Below, piece by piece: positions 19,401 through 24,734 of a DNA stretch of 24,734 nucleotides. Position numbers and translations under genes: made by a program. The DNA comes from Chromera velia (taxonomy: Eukaryota > Sar > Chromeraceae). Location of the stretch: positions 1 through 24,734 of the forward strand of contig JAHBMJ010001664.1 of NCBI GenBank assembly GCA_018398765.1, read 5' to 3'. A model generated the notes under the pieces. That model did not search any database. It saw only the letters and a list, made by a program, of their open reading frames with translations, and was not told where the DNA came from. Position 1 is the first letter of the stretch, and every line of letters starts with the position of its first letter.

Positions 19401-19719
19401 GAAAGGGAATTTTTCGCCGTCGTCTCGCAAGCGTACCCATGAATACCTCGGGTGTTCGTTCCCCGATCTTAAAGCCCACCTCGAGAAGGACAACTTCCAT
19501 GGCAACCCCGGAATGTCTTGGGAGAATTACGGGAGTTTGTGGCACGTTGACCATATTGTGCCGATTTTGTATCGAGGGATTGACGGTCAGCGGCCGGATA
19601 TGGAGACCGTGACGTCCCGTCTCCATTTCTCAAACCTACAGCCAATGTGGGGAGACGAGAATCGCCGAAAGGGCAATCGATACGTTGGCAAGCCTCCTCA
19701 AATTCCCTTTTCGAGTTGA
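16474..19719 (+). CDS. Double zinc-repeat-array / HNH endonuclease protein
   Basis: This is a 1081-codon uninterrupted frame. Residues 1-223 are a Ser/Arg-rich region without a recognised domain; the first ~35 residues could be an organelle presequence. Residues 224-382 hold nine 18-residue repeats of the form C-x2-H-G-R-x-R-x2-C-x2-C-G-G-x2-I (e.g. CEHGRQRSLCRQC), a likely four-ligand zinc site each. After a basic helical linker, residues 432-520 form an HNH nuclease domain: YLGCSFPDLKAHLE, GMSWENYGSLWHVDHIVP (H474), SNLQPMW and ENLRKGNR. A ~180-residue linker follows. Residues 702-930 hold thirteen more repeats and 986-1073 a second HNH domain (H1027). This HNH type occurs in phages and large DNA viruses, where it cuts DNA. 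The repeats may bind nucleic acid, which is inference. The lack of introns contrasts with the multi-exon neighbours and hints at acquisition or mobility. Two adjacent genes, or a hidden intron in the N-terminal region or linker, remain possible. Confidence 0.78.
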   Translation: MRCIAATLPRRASDHSICSAPSSLFQRTSALFSETERQKGKPSVVNGRWGAQAATEQTMNMETHSCHSLVPDSQRLSVSRHLETSTSTAFPKRGDEGGLQIQSVTYPPLYFRLFPFTTLTTPSRDRTYDLRYIREAHIQSVYAGFRTRSKLGTVAAVSAAPADLGSIADAVCAGLERGNSGGRSYFSTQGLSWTGGTSSSPAHPGRESSRSNSQNPDHPQRRLCPHGRRKYSCKECGGQGICEHGRRRHCCRECGGSSICIHDRVRANCRECGGSAICAHGRIKYACVDCGGSSICEHGRTPSLCRECGGGGICEHGRQRSLCRQCGGSSFCQHGRIRSRCRERGGIPKGICEHGRLRTTCRECGGGSICEHGRQRSRCAECQKDNPAFHERREKQKERYREDVAYRLAYVVRNSVRRCLTAFRKGKAPTQSKRTHEYLGCSFPDLKAHLEKDDFHGNPGMSWENYGSLWHVDHIVPIMFEGDGGEKPSAETQITRLHFSNLQPMWSQENLRKGNRFVGKVPSLSLLPLQMPSATQQKGIGVKSSVSGRPNVFGARSVQSFSSWAAPTPSLWGSHLCNTSRLHGGGMVASSDGGLVEGRRACGERSSCLSARQVRSLSVLASFPLPVEVDRFDGGPPYGCVRQRESEPLRGGKAPRSPTEEIRRRKEILRQPAVQKESPKETVYSAVSSPSLSQAAFQRARCPHGRQQYDCKECGGKGICEHGRVRRTCKECGGSQICEHGRVRAACRECGGSQICEHGRARSTCKECGGSQICQHGRARSACKECGGSQICEHGRARSMCKECGGSQICEHGRRRTVCRECKGTSICVHGRPRYYCRGCGGTGMCEHGRRRSTCRECNGSQICQHGKHRSICKTCGGKSLCEHGRQRTHCKECGGSQVCEHGRIRSTCKQCGGGAICHHNKYRSTCSECQRDNPAFAERRQRAKEARKVRYKEDAVFRLGEVTRSTVAKCIANIRKGNFSPSSRKRTHEYLGCSFPDLKAHLEKDNFHGNPGMSWENYGSLWHVDHIVPILYRGIDGQRPDMETVTSRLHFSNLQPMWGDENRRKGNRYVGKPPQIPFSS
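17143..17619 (+). repeat. Zinc-repeat array 1 (nine 54-bp coding repeats)
   Basis: There are nine in-frame copies of an 18-residue unit with ligands C..H....C..C. Copy 3 has HDR in place of HGR. Copy 7 (CQHGRIRSRCRER) has lost its fourth cysteine and is followed by a longer spacer (GGIPKG), so it probably cannot bind zinc in the standard way. The copies differ more from one another than those of array 2. Confidence 0.85.
17767..18033 (+). other. HNH endonuclease domain 1
   Basis: Residues 432-520 of the protein. The signature is WHVDHIVPI with the metal-site His-Asp pair, then SNLQPMW and a final Asn in ENLRKGN. The basic segment just upstream (YRLAYVVRNSVRRCLTAFRKGK) matches the helix that precedes phage-type HNH domains. 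Confidence 0.8.
18577..19263 (+). repeat. Zinc-repeat array 2 (thirteen 54-bp coding repeats)
   Basis: There are thirteen in-frame copies of the same 18-residue unit, all keeping the four ligand positions (C-x2-H and C-x2-C). Repeats 2-7 are nearly uniform, with the spacer GGSQIC. At the DNA level a 108-bp two-repeat block is duplicated: CACAAATCTGCGAGCATGG starts at 18731 and again at 18839. The last repeat (CHHNKYRSTCSEC) is the most divergent and leads into the HNH linker, as in array 1. Confidence 0.85.
19429..19692 (+). other. HNH endonuclease domain 2
   Basis: Residues 986-1073. It has the same signature as domain 1: WHVDHIVPI (H1027), SNLQPMW and ENRRKGNR. All the motif residues visible in domain 1 are kept, so both copies look potentially active. 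Confidence 0.8.
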
Positions 19720-19945
19720 TTCTAAAACGTTTGCCGTCATATATAAATGCATGTACGGAGTGTTTACCAACAAGTAAAATTTATTACTTTTAAGTACTTT
19801 TGCTTTGTTACTTTTGCTTTGCTTTGTGAAAGGAAATGACGCTCAAGAAATGAATTGATAGAGTGCAGTGTTGAGCCCCTGCCAAGGAGTCTGTTGCAGT
19901 CCTCCGCAGGCTTCCGTACGCTTCTCAGGGCTCTCACAGGGGGGG
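19720..19945. other. 3' flank of the HNH gene
   Basis: The stop codon at 19717-19719 is followed by AT-rich sequence with repeated ACTTTTGCTTTG-like words (about 19792-19825). This probably contains the 3' UTR and poly(A) region. No gene seen. Confidence 0.5.
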
Positions 19946-20480
19946 CCTGCAGGTAGCTAGGATTTTGCGGGATTTTAGCCGACTTTAGCGGATTTTACGG
20001 GATTTTGGCCAGGATTTTAGCGGATTTAGGCGGATTTTGCCTAGAATTCTGCCAGACTATTTCTCTAGGATTTTAGAATCTAAAATCCTGGCTCTAGGGA
20101 TTATAAAGACTAATTGATTGATTGATTGATTGATTGATATGTTCCGCCCTAGGGCCTTCCCGCTATGTCTATCTGTCACCAGAGCTTAAAATCCTGAATC
20201 CTAGGATTTAAAAAATGAATACCAGGATTTTACGGGATTTCACGGGATTATATCTTTCCCGTAAAATCCTGTATAATCCCGTAAAATCCCATATAATCCG
20301 ATAAAATCCTAGGAAGAGGATAGGATTTTAGCTTTCTTCCAGGATTTTAGATTCTAAAATTCTAGGTGTAGGGATTACATTTTTAAGGTTAAAAGTCCGG
20401 CAGAATCCTGAGCAAAATCCGTCAATAAAATCCGCTAAAATCCTGTGCTAAAATCCCGCAAAATCCTGGCTACCTGCAGG
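19946..20480. mobile_element. Foldback/MITE-like element with long terminal inverted repeats
   Basis: The left end starts CCTGCAGGTAGCTAGGATTT and the right end is its reverse complement, finishing TACCTGCAGG at 20480. Over the outer 34 bp there is a single mismatch. The inverted similarity continues inward for about 150 bp with gaps. The interior is packed with GGATTTTA/TAAAATCC words and contains a second, nested palindrome around 20220-20310. An ATTG microsatellite occurs at about 20108-20138. There is no coding capacity, so it would be non-autonomous. Both flanks are G-runs, so a target-site duplication cannot be read unambiguously. Confidence 0.8.
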
Positions 20481-20483
20481 GGG

Positions 20484-20791
20484 GACATAGATAGGACTCA
20501 ACTAGAACGTCTTTATAATAAATGTTTGTCCCCCTCGCGTGTGTTTAAGGATGAAATTCATATTCTGACGGAATGTAAGGACTCTGAAAAGGTCCAAAGG
20601 AGCGGAGCAGGCTGAAAGAGCTGTATGAAATTGCAAAGCAGAGAACGCCCATTAATATAAGAGTAAAAATCGTACAACGCATTGTGGGTGCAACAGGGAG
20701 AGGCACTTCAGATAATGAGAAGAAAATAAAGGAGATGGTGTTGCTATTGTGCACAATTCTACCTAGAAGCGGCTCAAATTTAAAGCACTAG
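20484..20791 (+). pseudogene. Non-LTR retrotransposon C-terminal remnant, frameshifted
   Basis: The frame beginning at 20484 encodes RTQLERLYNKCLSPSRVFKD and then EIHILTECKDSEK before a TGA at 20613-20615. A neighbouring frame continues from about 20603 (RLKELYEIAKQRTPINIRVK, ending in a TAG at 20789-20791). The C...H-x4-C pattern resembles the zinc-knuckle-like tail that follows the reverse transcriptase in many non-LTR elements. No RT core is present. The assignment rests on this short motif only, so it is tentative. The foldback element abuts it on the left and may have inserted into it. Confidence 0.4.
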
Positions 20792-21675
20792 CCGACTGTC
20801 TCAAAAGGGTTCATTGTGTTGATCAGGCAAATTGAGTAGAATCGTTTTGATTGGCATGCAGGCTTCCTCCACCTTCCATCCCCCCCATGAATGTGTACTC
20901 TGGGTTGTCCTCAAAGCCTTGTTAGTGGCTTGGGATTTGGCGTCACCGATCAAAGATTTAACCCTCAATCATCATCATCAGCTTTGTCAAATATTTTTCT
21001 ATTGATCGCTCTAATCTTCTTATGTGAAAAACAGTTTTAAAGATTGACTCTTCATAGTTGTCTTTATTTGTCTCTATAGTTGAAGTATAGGGTACCAGCC
21101 TGCCGCGTATCCATGCTTGCTTCTGGACTCGGCGGGCCGAGCATGCAGGCCATACCGCGCGGTGCCAAAGCGCCATGCTGGCCGGGATAAGATTGCCGCG
21201 CGCATTCAATTTTGTACGATTTTGTGCCGCGCGCATTCAGTACCAGCCAGTTTAAATCGATTCACTTCGTGCAGCACTAGCTGATCGAACGCCTTTCGGC
21301 TGTTCGTTCTACTCTGCCTTGACAGACAGATTATTTCATAAAGTAGTTCCACCATCATGGAGATCTAGCTCTGCATTCCACTTGACCATTATATGGTCAT
21401 TCTCTTTTTCTATAAAGTAAAAATTAGGAGAAAAACTATCTACTCTAATGAACTCTAATTTATATTTGTATTAATCGATCATACAAATAATTTTATTGAT
21501 ATATACTATTCTAGATGCTATTGGTCTGCTAGTTGGTCTGGTATAATACAAATTATTAGCAGTATAATTAACTAGACACAAATTTTAAAAATTATATAAA
21601 AGAATAGTTAAAAAGATTGGCTTGCATTTTCCTAGAGAGTGGAGTTTAAAAGTACTGTAAATAGTGCTATGAAAA
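20792..21675. other. AT-rich intergenic sequence, no gene seen
   Basis: No convincing open frame. A 92-codon frame at 20958-21236 (minus) has no recognisable domain. CCGCGCGCATTCA occurs twice as a direct repeat (about 21196 and 21227). From 21300 onward the sequence is strongly AT-rich. Confidence 0.5.
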
Positions 21676-21760
21676 GGTTCAAGGTTCAAAGTTCACTTCG
21701 AACTAATAAACCTAAACTTTGAATCAGGTTTAAAAACAGGTTTAAAAACAGGTTCACTTT
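21676..21760. repeat. GGTTCA / AGGTTTAAAAAC repeat cluster 1
   Basis: Repeats of AAGGTTCAA and CAGGTTTAAAAA occur, ending in ACAGGTTCACTTTT. A similar cluster ending in the same ACAGGTTCACTTTT word is at 22411-22494. The two bracket the GC-rich island. Confidence 0.6.
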
Positions 21761-21960
21761 TGATTAGTGCAAACTTGTAGCTTTTGATACTGTATTTTGA
21801 GTTTTTACATGTTTTTTGAGTGTTTTACTGCTAGTTTTAGTGCCTTTTACCCTTTTTTTCGTATTTTTTAAACAGTATCTCTTTAAAAAACATATAAAAG
21901 TGATCTATAAAGATTGTGAAACTTAAAACAAAAACGTAGATTCAACGCTGAATCTAATTT

Positions 21961-22230
21961 GTCAACCGGTCCGGCCTAGGACCTAGGCTCCGGCTTAAGT
22001 GGCCTTCCTGCCCGGCCTAGCCGGGCCCGCCCCGCCCGGCCCTGTCTGCTAGCTCCCCCTGGCCAGGCCGGGCAGCCGCCTCTGGCCCTCTTGCCTAACC
22101 TCATCTACCTTTTAGCCCTGCTGCGCCCCCGGCCTATAGACTAGCCTCGCTTAGCCTGGCCCCTAAGTTGGCGTCTTTACAGTCTGTTTAACCCTAATTA
22201 CCCGGGCGCACGGCCTGGCCAGAGAGCGCA
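21961..22230. repeat. GC-rich CCGG/GGCC-word island
   Basis: In the middle of AT-rich DNA, about 200-270 bp are built from GGCC, CCGG, CTAGG and GCCCGGC words (e.g. GCCCGGCCTAGCCGGGCCCG). No open frame, tRNA or rRNA structure is recognised. The composition change is abrupt near 21960. Confidence 0.6.
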
Positions 22231-22410
22231 GCCGTCAATAAATTAAAACGACGGGAGACAGTTGTTATTTTATATAAATTAACTTACTAAACACCCAGTT
22301 CTGGCTCCTAGTCCGGCTTTTTATTTCTTCTAAGCCACGGGTGGTGTGCGTTGGCCTGGCCAGGCTTGTTCTATAGTATATGTGGCTACGTGCGTGTATA
22401 ATCCTAGGCA

Positions 22411-22530
22411 TGGTCTCAATAGGTCTCAAAAACAAGTTCAAAACAGGTTCACCAGGTTCAATAGGTTCAAATCTGGTTCAACAGGTTCACTTTTTCAGAT
22501 TTAAACCTTTTCTAAATAAACCTTTTTCTA
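22411..22530. repeat. GGTTCA repeat cluster 2
   Basis: There are at least six copies of (A)GGTTCA within about 60 bp (22445-22490), preceded by two AGGTCTCAA-like variants and followed by AAACCTTTT-type words. It resembles cluster 1 at 21676. It is not the usual plant/algal telomere word TTTAGGG. Confidence 0.65.
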
Positions 22531-23403
22531 ACCCTAACTGTAAATGTGATGATGTACGTTTGATGATGTTCAAACAGATAAACATAGATGGGTGATAAGA
22601 TGGGCTTAATTAGATAAGCTAGCCAAAATGAGATCTCACACACTTACATACACTGTACCTAACTGTACCATAATTAACCATAATCTACTATAATCGTAAC
22701 TAAATTATACTAAATTGATATAAAAAAATCATTAGAAATTAATGAAGTGAACAATCATAAAGTAACAATAACTAAATAGACATATAAAAAAATAGAGCTG
22801 ATAATTTAAGTTTTTTTTTTTTTTTTGAAAAAACATTTTGAATTGTAGTTTGTATATATGCATAATGATCGACTTCGCGTTTTTCTATTTTTTTTTGAAA
22901 AAACATTTGAATTGTAGTTTGCATATATATGCACGGGCTGCCCCCTGAGGCGATGCAGTCCACCATTCCCGTACATGCATGCGCGCTCGGCGGCCGCGCG
23001 GCGGCGGCGCGGCCGGGTCGCACTAAATATGCACGCGGCTTAATTTCCGGGGCCCCCGCGCAGAATTCGAAGGACTTCGCGAAAGACTTCATGCATCTCG
23101 AAAAAAATGTCTGACCTTTCTGAATGCAGTTATCGACTTGTGCACTACATCATTTGATCTTCCGCGAAACTAATGTCTTCACTTCTCTTCTGCACCAAAC
23201 CGCCGTGCACATCTGAGCGCTAAATCTTCTGCCTCTGGGTTCCACTTCACTGTCTCGTCGACTTGAGTGACAGAACAACTGTCTCATTCAGTCACAGGCA
23301 CGTACATATCTTCTCGGATTGATTGACTAGTCTTCGACAAACCGGGGGCCCAACGTCTATTCTACTTTCCTTTGCTTGACAGACACCTTGCATTGAAACA
23401 AGA
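22531..23403. other. Intergenic region upstream of the hevein-like gene
   Basis: AT-rich to about 22930, then a GC-rich patch (22975-23030, GGCCGCGCGGCGGCGGCGCG) and mixed sequence up to the start codon at 23404. It should contain the promoter of the downstream gene; no core element is identified with confidence. Open frames at 22772-23092 (minus) and 22929-23114 (plus) have no recognisable features. Confidence 0.5.
22811..22933. repeat. Direct repeat, two copies about 70 bp apart
   Basis: The block T(n)GAAAAAACATTTTGAATT followed by GTAGTTTGTATATATGCA occurs at 22811-22863. It recurs with small changes at 22888-22933. The GAAAAAACATT cores are 70 bp apart. Confidence 0.8.
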
Positions 23404-24734
23404 ATGACTCCTTTACAGTATTTCACGACTTTGATCCTTGGATCCCTCTTCGTATCTTCTCAGGTGAGCTTTTTCTTGTTTTTGATTACGTATCCAGGTG
23501 CTTCCGTATTGCAACATGCATATATATATACCTGTCCCTTTCTCTTTCTCTGATCTGCAGAGAGAATCCAATCAAGTCGTTGGGCGACACCTCTTGAGCC
23601 TAAGTCGACTGACTGGATCAGGGGGATGCACAGGAGAGCCGTGTGCCGACCCTCAGCACTGTCGCTCTGCCTGGGGTTTCTGTGGTTCTTCTCATGCATA
23701 CTGCAACACTCACTCAACGTGGTCCCCTTCCTGCACCTCACCCACAACCAGCACAACCACATCCTCCTCGGCGGCCCCCTCCACACCACTAGTACCACCA
23801 CCACCAGTGCAGGAAGCGGCACTTGCACAGGAGAGCCCTGCAGCATCCCCAACAACTGCCGTTCCAAGTGGAGCTACTGTGGAGACACAGCAGCCTACTG
23901 CAACATCGAGTCCATTTGGTCTCCTGCCTGTGAGGCTCCGACCACCACCACCACCAGCCCTACTACTACCACCACCTTCACCACTACGACTACCACCACC
24001 ACTACCGCCACCACTACGACTACCACTACGTCTACCACCACCACGACTTCAAGTACCACCAGCACTTCAACGACAACTGGAGATTGCTCAGGAGACCCCT
24101 GTGCCGACCTTTCCTTCTGCCGCTCCCAGTGGGGCTACTGCGGAGCGACCGCTGCCTACTGCAATGCCAACTCCATCTGGTCCCCCTCCTGTGCCTCCCC
24201 AACAGTCTCTCCCACAACGACCACCACAAGTACGACCACCACTTCTACCACCACTTCCACGGACACCACCACCACAAGCGCCTCCACAACTACCACCAGC
24301 ACCACTACCACCACCGCCAGTGGAGGAGGAGGAGCCGGTCGGGAGGCTCTGAAGGCGCTTGAGTCTGTGAGTGATGCCTCGGCGTCGGAGGAGGTGATGA
24401 CCTCTCAGCAGCCCGATCTCTCGTGGAAACCTTCCAAGATCTACAAGTGAGTTCCGAAATTATTGGACATGTTGACCGTCGTGTCTCTCTTCCCTTTTGT
24501 CTTCCTGTTTCGGTCTATTCGGTTGCTTCTTTTGGATCCTGTTTGTTCCTCCTGTCCGTCTGTGCTTGCAGGTGGTCTGACATGGCCGAGGCCGTGCGAA
24601 AGATGTACGAGACGGGAGTGGGCACGAGTAAGCTCTGGCTGGGAGACGAGAAGGACACAGCGACTCACGGTCTGGTGAACGTGGCCGCCTTCGTTGCACA
24701 GAGCATGAAGGAAACCATCAAGTCAGCAGGGGGG
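23404..24734 (+). CDS. Secreted Thr-rich protein with three hevein-like domains; 3' end outside window
   Basis: Exon 1 is 23404-23463 and encodes a 20-residue signal peptide (MTPLQYFTTLILGSLFVSSQ). Exon 2 is 23561-24446 and exon 3 is 24572 to the edge; donors are GTGAGC and GTGAGT, acceptors CTGCAG and TTGCAG. Three domains of exactly 36 residues (23627-23734, 23824-23931, 24085-24192) share six cysteines: C-x4-C-x5-C-R-S-x-W-x-[FY]-C-G-x4-[AY]-Y-C-N...W-S-P-x-C. The C...WGYCG...YC core is that of hevein-like chitin-binding domains, though those usually have eight cysteines. Long Thr tracts separate the domains, as in O-glycosylated mucin-like linkers. The frame changes between domains 1 and 2. 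Exon 3 (SDMAEAVRKMYETG, GLVNVAAFVAQSMKETI) faintly resembles the helical catalytic start of GH19/lysozyme-like enzymes; that is a guess. A secreted carbohydrate-binding wall or digestive protein is my inference. Confidence 0.68.
23760..23823 (+). other. Apparent one-base frameshift in the hevein-like gene
   Basis: Hevein-like domain 1 is read in one frame, and domains 2 and 3 in the frame one base back. The switch must fall in the Ser/Thr linker between 23735 and 23823. The C5 run at 23775-23779 is a likely site, since one more C would keep the linker Ser/Thr/Pro-rich and join the domains. Causes could be a sequencing or assembly error, a real mutation, or an unusual splice. No GT-AG intron of credible length fits. 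Confidence 0.55.

Noticed and set aside
18584-19612. 342-codon alternative plus-strand frame within the HNH gene
   Set aside because: The 54-bp period keeps all frames open; this frame lacks the C/H ligand pattern and the HNH motif, which are only in the main frame.
20958-21236. 92-codon minus-strand open frame
   Set aside because: No recognised domain; it includes a short direct repeat (CCGCGCGCATTCA) and lies in degraded intergenic sequence.
22411-22494. Telomere-like tract
   Set aside because: The GGTTCA words are irregular and do not match the TTTAGGG or TTAGGG type, and the sequence is internal.
23498-24352. Single 284-codon frame through the hevein-like gene, Pro-rich after residue ~85
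   Set aside because: Only its first part (domain 1) is real coding. The Pro/Leu-rich rest is the shifted reading of Thr linkers and of domains 2-3.

Overview
The window looks like nuclear DNA of a protist alga related to apicomplexans, most probably a chromerid (Chromera velia-like). Three things point that way: a secreted oocyst-wall-type protein built of two-cysteine modules; genes with many short exons and GT-AG introns; and a housekeeping enzyme with a signal-peptide-plus-Ser-rich N-terminus of the kind used for complex plastids. The chromovirus-type Ty3/gypsy element and the hevein-like gene argue against a coccidian parasite. The organism call is inference, about 55-60% sure.

Layout: 1 to about 3350 is the 3' part of a decayed Ty3/gypsy retrotransposon (RT, RNase H, integrase, chromodomain-like end, polypurine tract, putative 3' LTR). 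3354-4998 is AT-rich and gene-poor, with a foldback repeat at 4171-4352. 4999-6783 (minus) is a two-exon gene for a secreted oocyst-wall-like protein with 19 two-cysteine modules. 6784-7601 is the shared upstream region of two divergent genes. 7602 to about 14444 (plus) is a 13-exon gene for the tRNA CCA-adding enzyme, with microsatellite-rich introns and a probable targeting presequence. 14445-16473 has no gene I can support.

16474-19719 (plus) is an uninterrupted 1081-codon reading frame. It holds two tandem modules, each an array of 18-residue C-x2-H-G-R...C-x2-C-G-G zinc-binding-like repeats (9, then 13) followed by an HNH nuclease domain. This is the most unusual object in the window. 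The two HNH cores share a 132-bp patch differing at only 7 positions inside otherwise diverged sequence, which suggests recent duplication or gene conversion.

19946-20480 is a foldback/MITE-like element with 34-bp near-perfect termini and a lattice of GGATTTTA words. It abuts a broken non-LTR retrotransposon remnant (20484-20791). 20792-23403 is noncoding: AT-rich sequence, GGTTCA-rich clusters, a GC-rich island and a short direct repeat. From 23404 to the window end runs a secreted, Thr-rich protein with three 36-residue hevein-like six-cysteine domains. Its frame shifts once in the first linker, and a downstream domain runs off the edge.

The genes do not form one pathway. Two encode secreted cysteine-rich surface or wall-type proteins, one is a tRNA-processing enzyme, and the HNH protein looks like a mobile or accessory nuclease among transposon debris.
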